Shown: piece by piece, positions 32,066 to 40,859 of the stretch
Layout of the letters: every line of letters starts with the position of its first letter
Position numbering within the stretch: the first letter of the stretch is position 1
Assembly (NCBI RefSeq): GCF_027706745.1
Contig: NZ_JAQFWP010000021.1
Location: 27,259-91,258, forward strand
Direction of reading: 5' to 3'
Source: Nocardiopsis suaedae
GTDB lineage: Bacteria > Actinomycetota > Actinomycetes > Streptosporangiales > Streptosporangiaceae
DNA length: 64,000 bases
Position numbers and translations under genes: made by a program
Notes under the pieces: generated by a model
The model's database searches: none
Seen by the model: the letters and a program-made list of their open reading frames with translations, nothing else
Told to the model about the DNA's origin: nothing

Positions 32066-33388
32066 TCAGAGGACCTGCACGCCCTCGCGCTCGATCGGCG
32101 CGGTGGTGCGGCCCTGGGGCGGGACCTCCGGGTCCAGCCGGCGCAGGACGCCGCGGGTGTCCAGCAGCAGCCGGGCGTGCTCGGTCAGCAGCTTGGGCCG
32201 GTAGTCGGGGTGGTCGGTGAGCAGCACCGTGAGGTCGGCCTCACGCAGCGCCTCCTCCAGGTCCAGCGCGCGCGGGACGTCCTGCCCGCCCACGCTCCAC
32301 TCCTCGACGTGGGGGTCGTGGTAGGTGAGCGCGGCCCCCTTCTCGGCCAGCTTGCGCGCCACCGGGCGGGCGGGCGACTCGCGCTGGTCGGCGATGCCGG
32401 CCTTGTAGGTGACGCCGAGCAGCAGCACCCGCGACCGGGACAGCGCCAGCCCGGCGTCGTTGAGCAGCTCCTGGGCGCGCTGCAGCACGTACCCCGGCAT
32501 CCGGGCGTTGATCTCCTGGGCCAGCTCCACGAACCGGAACGGGTAGCCCAGGGTCTTGACCTTGTACGACAGGTAGTTGGGGTCGATCGGGATGCAGTGC
32601 CCGCCGACGCCGGGGCCGGGATAGAACGCCTGGAACCCGAACGGCTTGGTGGCGGCGCAGGCGATGGAGTCCCACAGGTCCACGCCCAGCTCCTGGCAGA
32701 ACACCGCCATCTCGTTGACCAGCGCGATGTTGACGTGCCGGTAGGTGTTCTCCAGCAGCTTGGCCATCTCCGCCTCGCGGGTGCCGCGGGCGCGCACCAC
32801 CTCGGCGACGAACCGGCCGTAGAACCGGGCGGCCAGCTCACCGCAGCGCTCGGTCATCCCGCCGACGACCTTGGGCGTGTTGGCCACCCCGAAGGCGGCG
32901 TTGCCCGGGTCGATGCGCTCGGGCGAGAACGCCAGGTGGAAGTCGGCCCCGGCGACCAGGCCGGACTCCTCCAGCAGCGGGCGCAGGACCTCTTCGGTGG
33001 TGCCCGGGTAGGTGGTGGACTCCAGCACCACCAGGGTGCCCGGGCGCAGCCGTTCGGCGATCATCCGCCCGGCGGCCGAGACGGCGCCCAGGTCGGGCCC
33101 GCCCTCGTCGGAGAGCGGGGTGGGCACGCAGACCACGATGGTCGAGGCGCGCCCCAGGACCTCGGGGTCGGCCGTGGCGGTGAACCCGCCGGCCAGCATC
33201 TCGGCCACGTCGTCGGCGGACAGGTCGTCGACGTGCGAGGCGCCGGAGTTCAGTCCGTCGACGACGGCGGGGCTGACGTCGAGGCCGGTGACCGTGATAC
33301 CGGCGCGGACGGCCTCCTGGGCCAGCGGGAGGCCGACGTATCCGAGTCCGATGACGACCAGGTCCGTGGTCGGGGTAGCGGCGTCCAC
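32066..33388 (-). CDS. wecC: Nucleotide-sugar dehydrogenase, probably UDP-N-acetyl-D-mannosamine dehydrogenase
   Basis: NAD-dependent four-electron dehydrogenase, 440 residues. VVIGLGYVGLPLAQEAV is the NAD loop; VCVPTPLSDEGGPDL, VLESTTYPGTTEEVL and FSPERIDPGN follow. LLENTYRHVNIALVNEMA and the catalytic-cysteine loop GPGVGGHCIPIDPNYL match WecC/WbpA enzymes better than UDP-glucose dehydrogenases. A wecB gene is 2.2 kb away, so UDP-ManNAc to UDP-ManNAcA is the most likely reaction; UDP-GlcNAc is the alternative. GTG 33388 is preceded by GAGGGG; a GTG 12 nt upstream lacks a proper site. Confidence 0.83.
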   Translation of the reverse strand: MDAATPTTDLVVIGLGYVGLPLAQEAVRAGITVTGLDVSPAVVDGLNSGASHVDDLSADDVAEMLAGGFTATADPEVLGRASTIVVCVPTPLSDEGGPDLGAVSAAGRMIAERLRPGTLVVLESTTYPGTTEEVLRPLLEESGLVAGADFHLAFSPERIDPGNAAFGVANTPKVVGGMTERCGELAARFYGRFVAEVVRARGTREAEMAKLLENTYRHVNIALVNEMAVFCQELGVDLWDSIACAATKPFGFQAFYPGPGVGGHCIPIDPNYLSYKVKTLGYPFRFVELAQEINARMPGYVLQRAQELLNDAGLALSRSRVLLLGVTYKAGIADQRESPARPVARKLAEKGAALTYHDPHVEEWSVGGQDVPRALDLEEALREADLTVLLTDHPDYRPKLLTEHARLLLDTRGVLRRLDPEVPPQGRTTAPIEREGVQVL

Positions 33389-33750
33389 AGGGCCCCTCAC
33401 CTTCTTGGAAGCGCTGCCCGGAAGCAGCGGTGGAAAACGATGTGTCGGGGAACGGTGCTCGCTTCGGCTAGACGCCCGAGCGTAGTTCCGGGATGGCCGC
33501 CCGCGGCCGACTCGGCCAGCTCCGGACATCTCGTCGAAGGGTGCATATTCGGCCCCCAGGGGTGGGATATGCGCGCCGTTCCGGCGGTGCCGGCGCGGTG
33601 CCGCGGCACGGGTCCGCCCAGGTCCCGCGGGCGCCACCGGTGCCCGATTTCTGACTGTACGGCGGTTTTCGCTGGTGGGATCACCGGAATTCCGAACGGC
33701 CCGGAGGAATTAACTCCGGTGTCACCCCGGGTTTCTCCGGTGCCCACCGT
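33389..33750. other. Intergenic region without a supported gene
   Basis: A 362-nt gap between two minus-strand genes with lower GC than its surroundings. It contains a weak hairpin (CCGGAG-7 nt-CTCCGG, 33701-33719) just after the GT4 stop codon, and a -10-like TACGCT on the minus strand at 33479-33484 that may serve wecC. An open frame across it has untypical codon use and no recognisable motif. Confidence 0.6.
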
Positions 33751-35469
33751 TCACACCCGGCTCGGCCCCGTGAAAACGGCGTAGGCCTCCGAATAGCGTT
33801 CGGCCGCGGCGGCCCATGTCCGGTCCCGGCCGACCGCCGTTTGGGCCCTTGCGCCCAGCCGTTCCCGCTCCGCCGGGTCGGCGGCCAGCGCCCCCAGGGC
33901 GTCGGCCAGCGCGCCCGGGTCCCCGGGCGGCACCAGCACCCCGGCGCCCCCCGGCTCCACCAGCTCGCGCAGCGCGGGCAGGTCGGAGGCGACCACCGGC
34001 AGCCCCCCGGCCATCGCCTCCACCGGCTTGAGCGGCGTCACCAGGCGGCACACCCGCTCGTCGCGGCGCGGGACCGCGAACACGTCCAGCGCCGCGTGGT
34101 GGGCGCGCACCCGGTCGGCCGGGACCCGGCCGGTGAAGTGCGCGGCCCCCTCCAGGCCCGCCTCGGCCGCCCGGCGGCGCAGCGCGGGCAGCTCGGGCCC
34201 GTCGCCGACCACCAGGGCGTGCGCGTCCGCGCCGCGCCCGCGCAGCACCGCCACCGCATCCAGCAGCGCGTCCAGGCCCTCGTAGCCGTAGCAGCTCGTC
34301 GTCGTCCCGGCCACGAACGCCTCCGGGGCGATGCCCAGCGCCTCGCGCACCGGCGCGCCGTCCGGCAGCGGGTCCAGGAAGGACCCGGCCACCGCGTTGG
34401 GCACCACCAGGATGCGCTCCTCGGGCACCCCGCGCGCGGCGATGTCGGCCCGCATCGCCGCGCCCAGCGTCACCACCAGGTCCGCCCCGAGCATGCAGGC
34501 CGTCTCCTGCGCCCGCTCCGCCTGGTAGAACGCGTCCTCCGGCGAGCGCGAGGCGTCCCGGGACAGCCACGACTCCTCCAGGAAGCCGCGCACCTCGTAG
34601 ACGACCGGCAGGCCGCGGGCGCGCCCCAGCTCCAGGGCCAGCCGCCCGTTGCGGTGGTTGGAGGCCGCGTGCAGCACGTCCGGCCCGATCCGGTCGGCGA
34701 GCCGCCCGGCCAGGCGCAGCCCGGCGCGCAGCTCCGCGCCGTCGTCCGCGGGCGCCGCCCACGGGACGAGCCGGTGGTAGGGCACCCCGTCCAGCACCAC
34801 CCGCGGCCGCGGGTCGGGCACCCCCGCCGAGACCGGGTACCCGGCCCGGGTCGCCACCTGGGCGTCCAGCCCCGCCTCCCGCTGCGCCACCGCGATCCGG
34901 TGCGTCCGCTGCGTGTACCCGGCGTTGGTGTGCGGCAGCGCGTTGGTCACCAGATGCAGCGCACACGCCCCGATCTGTGCTGATCGCCCACCGTTCACCG
35001 CGCCGTCGCGCAGCGTTCTCCGCCCCCGGGCTACGGTGAGCGAGGGCGGGCGGACCGGCTCCGCCGCCTGCGGATCCGGGCCCGCGGCCACCGCGCGTCC
35101 CGACAGCAGGGCCGAGCGGCGCTCCAGCGCCGCCCGGCGGCGGCCCGCGGGCAGCGTCCCGGCCAGCTCGTCGGCCAGGGCGGTGTCCCGGACGGCCAGG
35201 GCCAGCGCGGCCATGCGCGCCGTGCGGCCGGGCGCCGCACCGGAGCACGACAGCCGCGCGGTGCGCGCGGCGCCCGCGGTGTCGCCGGCGTCGGCCAGCG
35301 CGTAGGCGCGGACCAGCGGCCCGCCGTGGGCGGCGGCACCGCGCACCGCCCGGCGGACCGGGGAGGGGAGGACGCGCAGCGCCAGCAGCGGGGCCCGTGC
35401 GGGCTCGCTGCGCAGGTGGCGCCAGGCCAGGGTGGCGGCATAGGAGGCCGCTCTGATGATGGGCAGCAC
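33751..35469 (-). CDS. GT4 glycosyltransferase with N-terminal extension
   Basis: A 572-residue GT-B enzyme. The first 150 or so residues are Ala/Arg-rich helices of unknown role, unusual for GT4. The acceptor domain begins at ACALHLVTNALPHTNAGYTQR, a typical first strand and Gly-rich loop. The donor domain shows VVYEVRGFLEESWL, TTTSCYGYEGLDALL and the nucleotide-binding end TPLKPVEAMAGGLPVVASD. The start is uncertain: GTG 35469 is chosen to avoid overlap with the divergent wecB promoter, but no ribosome site precedes it. It lies between wecC and wecB and probably acts in the same glycan pathway. Confidence 0.8.
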   Translation of the reverse strand: MLPIIRAASYAATLAWRHLRSEPARAPLLALRVLPSPVRRAVRGAAAHGGPLVRAYALADAGDTAGAARTARLSCSGAAPGRTARMAALALAVRDTALADELAGTLPAGRRRAALERRSALLSGRAVAAGPDPQAAEPVRPPSLTVARGRRTLRDGAVNGGRSAQIGACALHLVTNALPHTNAGYTQRTHRIAVAQREAGLDAQVATRAGYPVSAGVPDPRPRVVLDGVPYHRLVPWAAPADDGAELRAGLRLAGRLADRIGPDVLHAASNHRNGRLALELGRARGLPVVYEVRGFLEESWLSRDASRSPEDAFYQAERAQETACMLGADLVVTLGAAMRADIAARGVPEERILVVPNAVAGSFLDPLPDGAPVREALGIAPEAFVAGTTTSCYGYEGLDALLDAVAVLRGRGADAHALVVGDGPELPALRRRAAEAGLEGAAHFTGRVPADRVRAHHAALDVFAVPRRDERVCRLVTPLKPVEAMAGGLPVVASDLPALRELVEPGGAGVLVPPGDPGALADALGALAADPAERERLGARAQTAVGRDRTWAAAAERYSEAYAVFTGPSRV

Positions 35470-35588
35470 GATCGTAGGCAACCACGCGGCGGTGTCGCCG
35501 CGGTGACGCCCGGGCGTCCCGCGCGCGTCGCCGGAGGAAAACACGCCGGTCCCGAGCGGGCCGGGGCGAGGAACGAGGGAAGAGGTCG

Positions 35589-36692
35589 ATGGCATTCCTG
35601 CACATCGTGGGAGCGCGCCCGAACTTCGTGAAGGCGGCGCCGGTGGTGGCCGCCCTTGACCGGCGCGGCATCGCCCAGCAGGTGCTGCACACCGGCCAGC
35701 ACTACGACGAGCGCATGTCCGCGGTGTTCTTCCGCGACCTGGGGCTGCCCCGCCCCGACGCCGACCTGGGGGTGGGCTCCGGCTCGCACGCCCAGCAGAC
35801 CGCGGCGCTGATGACCGGCCTGGAACGGGAGTTCACCGAGCGTTCACCCGAGACGGTCATCGTCTACGGGGACGTGAACTCCACCGTCGCCGCCGCGCTC
35901 ACCGCCGCCAAGCTCGGCATCGGCGTGGCGCACGTGGAGGCCGGACTGCGCTCCTTCGACCGGACCATGCCCGAGGAGGTCAACCGGGTGGTGACCGACC
36001 GGCTGTCCGACGTGTGCCTGGCCACCAGCGCCGACGCGGTCGCCCACCTCGCCGACGAGGGCGTTCCGGCCGACCGGATCCACCTGGTCGGCAACCCGAT
36101 GATCGACACCCTGACCGCCAACCTCGACCGGTTCGACGCCGAGGGGCTGCGGGTCCGCCACGGCCTGCCCGCCTCCTACGTCGCCGCCACCCTGCACCGC
36201 CCCGCCAACGTGGACGACCCCGACACGGTCGCCCGGCTGGTCGCCGCCGTGCACGGGGTCGCCGACCGGATCGACGTGGTCATGCCGGTGCACCCGCGCG
36301 GCAGGGCCGCCTTCGACGCCGCCGGGCTCGGCGGCCACCCCCGCGTGCACCTGCTGGAGCCGCTGGGCTACATCGACTTCGTCGCGCTGGTGCGCGGCGC
36401 CGCCGCCGTGGTCACCGACTCCGGCGGGGTGCAGGAGGAGACGACCATCCTCGGGGTACCCTGCCTGACGCTGCGCCCCAACACCGAGAGGCCGGTCACC
36501 ATCACCCACGGCACCAACCGCCTGGTGTCCCGGGAGGAGTTCGCCGAGCTGCCCGCCCTGGTCGCCAAGGCCGCCTCCGGCGAGCCGGTCAACGGCGCCC
36601 CCGCCGGGGCCGTCCCGCCGCTGTGGGACGGGGCCGCCGGGGAGCGCATCGCCGACGTGCTGTCCCCCGCACAAGGTAGGAAGAACCCGTGA
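35589..36692 (+). CDS. wecB: UDP-N-acetylglucosamine 2-epimerase (non-hydrolysing)
   Basis: Interconverts UDP-GlcNAc and UDP-ManNAc. The 367 residues start with FLHIVGARPNFVKAAPV and contain TGQHYDERMS, VYGDVNSTVAAAL, VEAGLRSFDRTMPEEVNR, ATLHRPANVD, VMPVHPRGR and the UDP-binding TDSGGVQEE. These cover both Rossmann domains and the catalytic Asp/Glu residues. It is divergent from the GT4 gene and overlaps the next gene by 4 nt (GTGA). With wecC it provides UDP-ManNAcA, a common sugar in actinobacterial wall-linked acidic polymers. Confidence 0.95.
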   Translation: MAFLHIVGARPNFVKAAPVVAALDRRGIAQQVLHTGQHYDERMSAVFFRDLGLPRPDADLGVGSGSHAQQTAALMTGLEREFTERSPETVIVYGDVNSTVAAALTAAKLGIGVAHVEAGLRSFDRTMPEEVNRVVTDRLSDVCLATSADAVAHLADEGVPADRIHLVGNPMIDTLTANLDRFDAEGLRVRHGLPASYVAATLHRPANVDDPDTVARLVAAVHGVADRIDVVMPVHPRGRAAFDAAGLGGHPRVHLLEPLGYIDFVALVRGAAAVVTDSGGVQEETTILGVPCLTLRPNTERPVTITHGTNRLVSREEFAELPALVAKAASGEPVNGAPAGAVPPLWDGAAGERIADVLSPAQGRKNP

Positions 36693-38407
36693 AACGGCGA
36701 GAACAGTCCCAGACCGAGCAGCTGCGCCGGGCCCTCGGCGAGAGGGAGGCCCAGCTCCAGGAGGCACAGGCCCGCCTGGCCGCCCTGGAGGCCTCCACCT
36801 CGCTGCAGGTGGGCCGGGCCCTGACGTCCGCGGCCAAGCGTCCCGGGCGCGGCCTGGTGCGCCTGCCCCGCGACCTGTTCCGGCTGTGGCGCCGCAGCGG
36901 GCGCACCACCCAGGCCACGGGGCGGCGCAAGCCCGACCCGGTGCGCTCCTATGAGACCGAGCGCGAGGAGGCGCGGCTGCTCAGCGGCGCGCCCGGGGCG
37001 CCCGACGGCCGCCTCTCGGTGGCCGGGGTGCTCTCGGCCGAGGCCGCCGAGGCGCTGCGCCCCTATGTGCGGGTGGTGCCGCTGCTGCCGCACGACGCCC
37101 AGCCGGTCTTCGAGTCGGTGGACGTGGACGCGGTGCTGGTGACCGCCTCGGCCGCGGCGCCCGGCGCCGCGGGGCCCTGGGCGCACACCGGCGACCCCGC
37201 CGCGGCCGACCGCACCCGCGCCCTGGCCTGGGTGCTGGAGGCCGCCTCGGCGCGCGGGGTGCCCACCGTGCTGCTGGAGGACGCGCCCGCCCCGCCCGCC
37301 CTGGCCCGCCTCGGCTTCGACCTGGTGCACGAGGGCGGGGCGGGGGTGCCGCTGCACCGCTTCAACCCGATCGCCGCCGACCCCGAGCGCTCCGCCGAGC
37401 CGGTGCGCCTGGCCGCGTCCCGACCCTCCGGGGCCGCCGCCCGGCGGCTGCTGGGCGCCCTGGGCGACGACGGGCCGCGCACCGCCGAGGTGTCCTGGGA
37501 GGACCTCCCCGACCTGCTGCGGTCCGCCTCCTCGGTGGTGGTGGAGGACGCCGCGGCCGCCGACCGGGCCCTGGCCTGCGGCGCGCGCGCCCTGCTGGTG
37601 GGGCGCGGCCGGGACGGGCAGGACCGGGCGGCCGCGGTGCCGCCCGGCGCCGCCGACCCCGCGGCCGTCCTGCGGGAGCTGGAGCGGGTCCGCCGGGACG
37701 GGCCGCTCTCCCCTGAGGAGGTGCGGGCGGTGCTGCGCTCGGTGTTCCTCACCGACGCCGTCCCGGTGCGCCTCGCCGAGGTCTTCGGCAAGGTCGACTT
37801 CGCCCCCGGGTCGGCGGGCGCCTCCGCGGTGCTGGCCGGGCGCCGCGCGGCGGTGCTGGCCGCCCCCGCCGACGACACGGCCGCCCTGGCCCTCGCTGAC
37901 GACCTGCTCAACCAGGACCTGCCCCCGGCCGAGGCCGTGGTGCCCGCCGAGGCGGCCCACCTGGCCGGGGTGGAGCGGCTGCGCTCCTTCGGGGTGCCGG
38001 TCCGCACCGCCTCCGGGGTGCCCGCCGGCGGCCCCGGCCACCGGCGCTGGGCGGTGCTGGCCCGGGAGGCCACGGCCCCGTGGTCGGTGCTGTGGCGCGA
38101 GCCGCGCGGCCCCGGGCTCCTGGCCGACCTGCTGTGCGCCGCCGAGTGCTCGGGGGCCGACGCGGTGGGCGCGGCGACCGTGCCCGGCGGCGGCGACGGC
38201 GCCTGGGAGGCGGCCACCGCCGACCAGGACTACGTGTTCGTCGGCGGCGTCCGGCCCGACCTGGCCCGCACCGAGCTGGCCGGGCGCGGCATCGACCCCG
38301 GCCTGTGGAACCGGCACGGCGCCCGCCTGCTGGCGCTCGGACCGGGCCTGGCGGCCGGGGAGGCCGCGCAGGCCGGGGCGGCCGGCGGCGTGCCGGGCGC
38401 CCCCTGA
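36689..38407 (+). CDS. Unknown protein with N-terminal coiled coil, in a glycan operon
   Basis: A 572-residue protein that I cannot assign. Residues about 3-40 (TEQLRRALGEREAQLQEAQA and onward) have heptad character, followed by a basic linker (RGLVRLPRDLFRLWRRSGR) that may touch the membrane. The large Ala/Val-rich remainder has alternating strands and helices reminiscent of a GT fold, for example ALAWVLEAASARGVPTVLLEDAP and WEDLPDLLRSASSVVVEDAA, but no clear catalytic motif. It is coupled to wecB (4-nt overlap) and followed by a tandem GT. A scaffold or divergent glycosyltransferase for the wall glycan is inferred from position only. Confidence 0.75.
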   Translation: MKRREQSQTEQLRRALGEREAQLQEAQARLAALEASTSLQVGRALTSAAKRPGRGLVRLPRDLFRLWRRSGRTTQATGRRKPDPVRSYETEREEARLLSGAPGAPDGRLSVAGVLSAEAAEALRPYVRVVPLLPHDAQPVFESVDVDAVLVTASAAAPGAAGPWAHTGDPAAADRTRALAWVLEAASARGVPTVLLEDAPAPPALARLGFDLVHEGGAGVPLHRFNPIAADPERSAEPVRLAASRPSGAAARRLLGALGDDGPRTAEVSWEDLPDLLRSASSVVVEDAAAADRALACGARALLVGRGRDGQDRAAAVPPGAADPAAVLRELERVRRDGPLSPEEVRAVLRSVFLTDAVPVRLAEVFGKVDFAPGSAGASAVLAGRRAAVLAAPADDTAALALADDLLNQDLPPAEAVVPAEAAHLAGVERLRSFGVPVRTASGVPAGGPGHRRWAVLAREATAPWSVLWREPRGPGLLADLLCAAECSGADAVGAATVPGGGDGAWEAATADQDYVFVGGVRPDLARTELAGRGIDPGLWNRHGARLLALGPGLAAGEAAQAGAAGGVPGAP

Positions 38408-38430
38408 GGGCACCGTTGCGATCGGAGCAT

Positions 38431-38456
38431 CCGCGGGGGCGGGCCCGCCCCCGCGG
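38431..38456 (+). terminator. Perfect 26-bp palindrome between two glycan genes
   Basis: Thirteen bases (CCGCGGGGGCGGG) are followed immediately by their exact complement. It may attenuate read-through from the unknown gene into the tandem glycosyltransferase gene. Confidence 0.5.
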
Positions 38457-38472
38457 CCGTGAAAGGGAAGAC

Positions 38473-40722
38473 GTGGACAATCGGCAAGGCCCCCCGGAAG
38501 CGGGGCGCGGGCTGCGGGCCCTGGTGTACGGCGACGTCGACATGAACATCATGGACGGCTCCGCGGTGTGGGCGCAGTCCATGGTGCAGGCGCTGGCCGC
38601 CGCGGGGTGCGCGCCCACGCTGCTCCTCAAGGCCGAGGTCTCCACCGACCGGCTGACGGCGCCGCTGGAGCGCGACCCGGCGGTGGCCCTGCGCCGCCCC
38701 TACGAGGAGGGGCTGCTGGAGGGCCTGGGCCCGCGCGGGCTCACCCCCGAGCAGGCGGTCGAGCTGCTGGAGCGGCTCGACGCCGAGCGGGCCTACGACC
38801 TCGTGGTGGTGCGCGGGCGGCGGCTCGCGGTGCTCGCCGCGCAGAGCGAGCGCCTGGCCGGGAGGCTGTGGACCTACCTGACCGACGTGCCGCAGAGCGT
38901 GCCCGAGCTGACCGCCGGAGCGGTCTCCGAGCTGACCGACATCGCGGTCGCCTCCCGCTTCGTGCTGTGCCAGACCGAGGAGCTGCGGAGCTTCCTGGAG
39001 AGCGCGGTCCCCGCCGCCTGCGGCAAGAGCGTGCTGTTCCCGCCCGTGGTGGTGCTGGAGGAGGGGGCGCCCCAGGCGGCCCCGCCCGCCGCCGTGGACG
39101 GGCCGCTGCGCCTGGTCTACACCGGCAAGTTCGCGCCCCGGTGGAACACCCTGGAGATGGCCGGGCTGCCCGAGGCGCTCAAGGAGCGCGGGGTCCCCGC
39201 CGAGCTGCACATGGTCGGCGACAAGGTGCACCGGGACTCCCCCGAGTGGGCCCGCAGGATGAACAAGGCCCTGGAGGGCACCGAGGGGCTGGTGGCGCAC
39301 GGCGGGGTGCCGCGCGCCGAGGCGCTGCGCCTGGCCGCCGGGTGCCACGCCGGGCTGTCCTGGCGCGACGAGGAGATGGACGCCAGCCTGGAGCTGTCCA
39401 CCAAGGTGCTGGAGATGGGGGCGCTCGGGCTGCCGGTGGTGCTCAACCGCACCCCCATGCACGAGGCGCTGCTCGGCGCGGACTACCCGCTGTTCACCGA
39501 GCCGGGCGCCGACGCCGACGAGGTGGCCGACCTGCTGGCGCTCGCCGCCGACCCGGCGCCGCGCGCCGAGGCCGCCGAGCGGTGCCGGGCCGCGGCCGCC
39601 CGCTTCTCCCTGGAGCGCGCCGCCGAGCGGCTCGGCTCCTACCTGGACGCGGCCTGCCCGACCGGCCCCGAGGGCACCGATGCGCGCCGCCCGCTCAAGG
39701 TGGTCATCGCCGGGCACGACCTGAAGTTCTTCACCCGGCTGGCCGAGCACCTGACCTCGCTGCCCGGGCTGGACGTGCGCCTGGACGAGTGGGAGTCGCT
39801 GCGCGCCCACGACCAGTACCGCAGCAAGGAGCTGGCGTCCTGGGCGGACGTGGTGATCTGCGAGTGGTGCGGCCCCAACGCGCTGTTCTACGCCGAGCAC
39901 AAGCGGCCGGGGCAGCGGCTGCTGGTGCGGCTGCACCGGTTCGAGCTGTACGCCGAGTGGCCGCGCAAGCTCGACATCGAGAAGGTGGACGCGGTCATCT
40001 GCGTCAGCCCCTACTACGCCCGGCTCACCCGGGAGCTGGCCGGGTGGCCGGCCGACAAGGTCGTGGTGCTGCCCAACTGGGTGGACACCGAGCAGCTGGA
40101 CCGGCCCAAGCTGCCGGGGGCCGAGTACACCCTGGGGATGATCGGCATCGCGCCGTCCCGCAAGCGGATCGACCGGGGCCTGGAGGTGCTGCGCGAGCTG
40201 CGCCGCCGGGACCGCCGGTTCACCCTGGCGGTCAAGTCCAAGCAGCCCTGGGACTACTGGTGGATCTGGAACCGGCCCGAGGAGCGCGAGTACTACGAGC
40301 GCGCCTACCGGGAGCTGCGCCGCGACCCGCTGCTGGCCGGGGGGGTGGTGTTCGACCCGTTCGGCCCGGACGTGGCGGCCTGGCTGCGGCGGATCGGCTT
40401 CGCGCTGTCCACCAGCGACGATGAGAGCTTCCACCTGGCGCCGGCCGAGTGCGCCGCCTCGGGGGGCGTCCCGGCGGTGCTGACCTGGCCGGGCGCCGAC
40501 ACCATCTACTCGCACCGGTGGCTGCACGAGGACCCGGCGGCGATGGCCGAGGCGATCCACGCGACGGTGGCCGAGGGCCGGTTCGACGCGGCGCGGCGCG
40601 CGGCCCAGGCCGAGATCCGGGGCAACTACGCGCTGGACAAGGTGTGCCGGATGTGGACCGACCTGATCGTCAAGGGCGCGGTCCCCGAGCCGGTCGACCT
40701 CCCCAAGGCGGTTCCGGCCTAG
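38473..40722 (+). CDS. Tandem (two-module) GT-B glycosyltransferase
   Basis: A 749-residue protein with two glycosyltransferase-like halves. Module 1 (to about residue 395) contains YGDVDMNIMDGSAVWAQSMV, VYTGKFAPRWNTLEMAGL, and ELSTKVLEMGALGLPVVLNR near the donor site. Module 2 starts at LKVVIAGHDLKFFTRLAEHL and contains VSPYYARLTREL, LGMIGIAPSRKRIDRGLEV and STSDDESFHLAPAECAASGG. Each could add one sugar. GTG 38473 has AAAGGGAAG just upstream. It is third in the wecB operon. Two converging hairpins (GATCTCG copy C and an ordinary terminator) follow it. Confidence 0.82.
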   Translation: MDNRQGPPEAGRGLRALVYGDVDMNIMDGSAVWAQSMVQALAAAGCAPTLLLKAEVSTDRLTAPLERDPAVALRRPYEEGLLEGLGPRGLTPEQAVELLERLDAERAYDLVVVRGRRLAVLAAQSERLAGRLWTYLTDVPQSVPELTAGAVSELTDIAVASRFVLCQTEELRSFLESAVPAACGKSVLFPPVVVLEEGAPQAAPPAAVDGPLRLVYTGKFAPRWNTLEMAGLPEALKERGVPAELHMVGDKVHRDSPEWARRMNKALEGTEGLVAHGGVPRAEALRLAAGCHAGLSWRDEEMDASLELSTKVLEMGALGLPVVLNRTPMHEALLGADYPLFTEPGADADEVADLLALAADPAPRAEAAERCRAAAARFSLERAAERLGSYLDAACPTGPEGTDARRPLKVVIAGHDLKFFTRLAEHLTSLPGLDVRLDEWESLRAHDQYRSKELASWADVVICEWCGPNALFYAEHKRPGQRLLVRLHRFELYAEWPRKLDIEKVDAVICVSPYYARLTRELAGWPADKVVVLPNWVDTEQLDRPKLPGAEYTLGMIGIAPSRKRIDRGLEVLRELRRRDRRFTLAVKSKQPWDYWWIWNRPEEREYYERAYRELRRDPLLAGGVVFDPFGPDVAAWLRRIGFALSTSDDESFHLAPAECAASGGVPAVLTWPGADTIYSHRWLHEDPAAMAEAIHATVAEGRFDAARRAAQAEIRGNYALDKVCRMWTDLIVKGAVPEPVDLPKAVPA

Positions 40723-40741
40723 GAACCGCCGCTCCCTTCCC

Positions 40742-40805
40742 CGTTGATCTCGGGAAAATGGACGCTACCGGCGCGGTTTCAGGGGCGCTTTTCCCGAGAT
40801 CGACG
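40742..40805. repeat. Dispersed GATCTCG palindrome, copy C
   Basis: Arms 40742-40758 and 40789-40805 (CGTTGATCTCGGGAAAA and its partner) match at 16 of 17 positions around a 30-nt centre. It lies between the convergent tandem GT and LCP genes. Confidence 0.7.
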
Positions 40806-40810
40806 ACGTG

Positions 40811-40838
40811 GGGCCCACACCCCGAGGGGTGTGGGCCC
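40811..40838. terminator. Bidirectional hairpin terminator between convergent GT and LCP genes
   Basis: GGGCCCACACCC and GGGTGTGGGCCC pair perfectly with a 4-nt loop, 22 nt beyond the LCP stop on the minus strand. Confidence 0.75.
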
Positions 40839-40859
40839 GCCTTCGTGTCCGTGCCGCGG

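Noticed and set aside
33397..33747. 116-codon minus-strand frame filling the gap between the GT4 and wecC genes
   Set aside because: Poor G/C bias at third positions, no motif, and it would leave no promoter for wecC.
38230..40560. 776-residue minus-strand open frame opposite the tandem glycosyltransferase
   Set aside because: Antisense shadow rich in Gly, Gln, His and Val; the sense gene has proper motifs, start and codon use.
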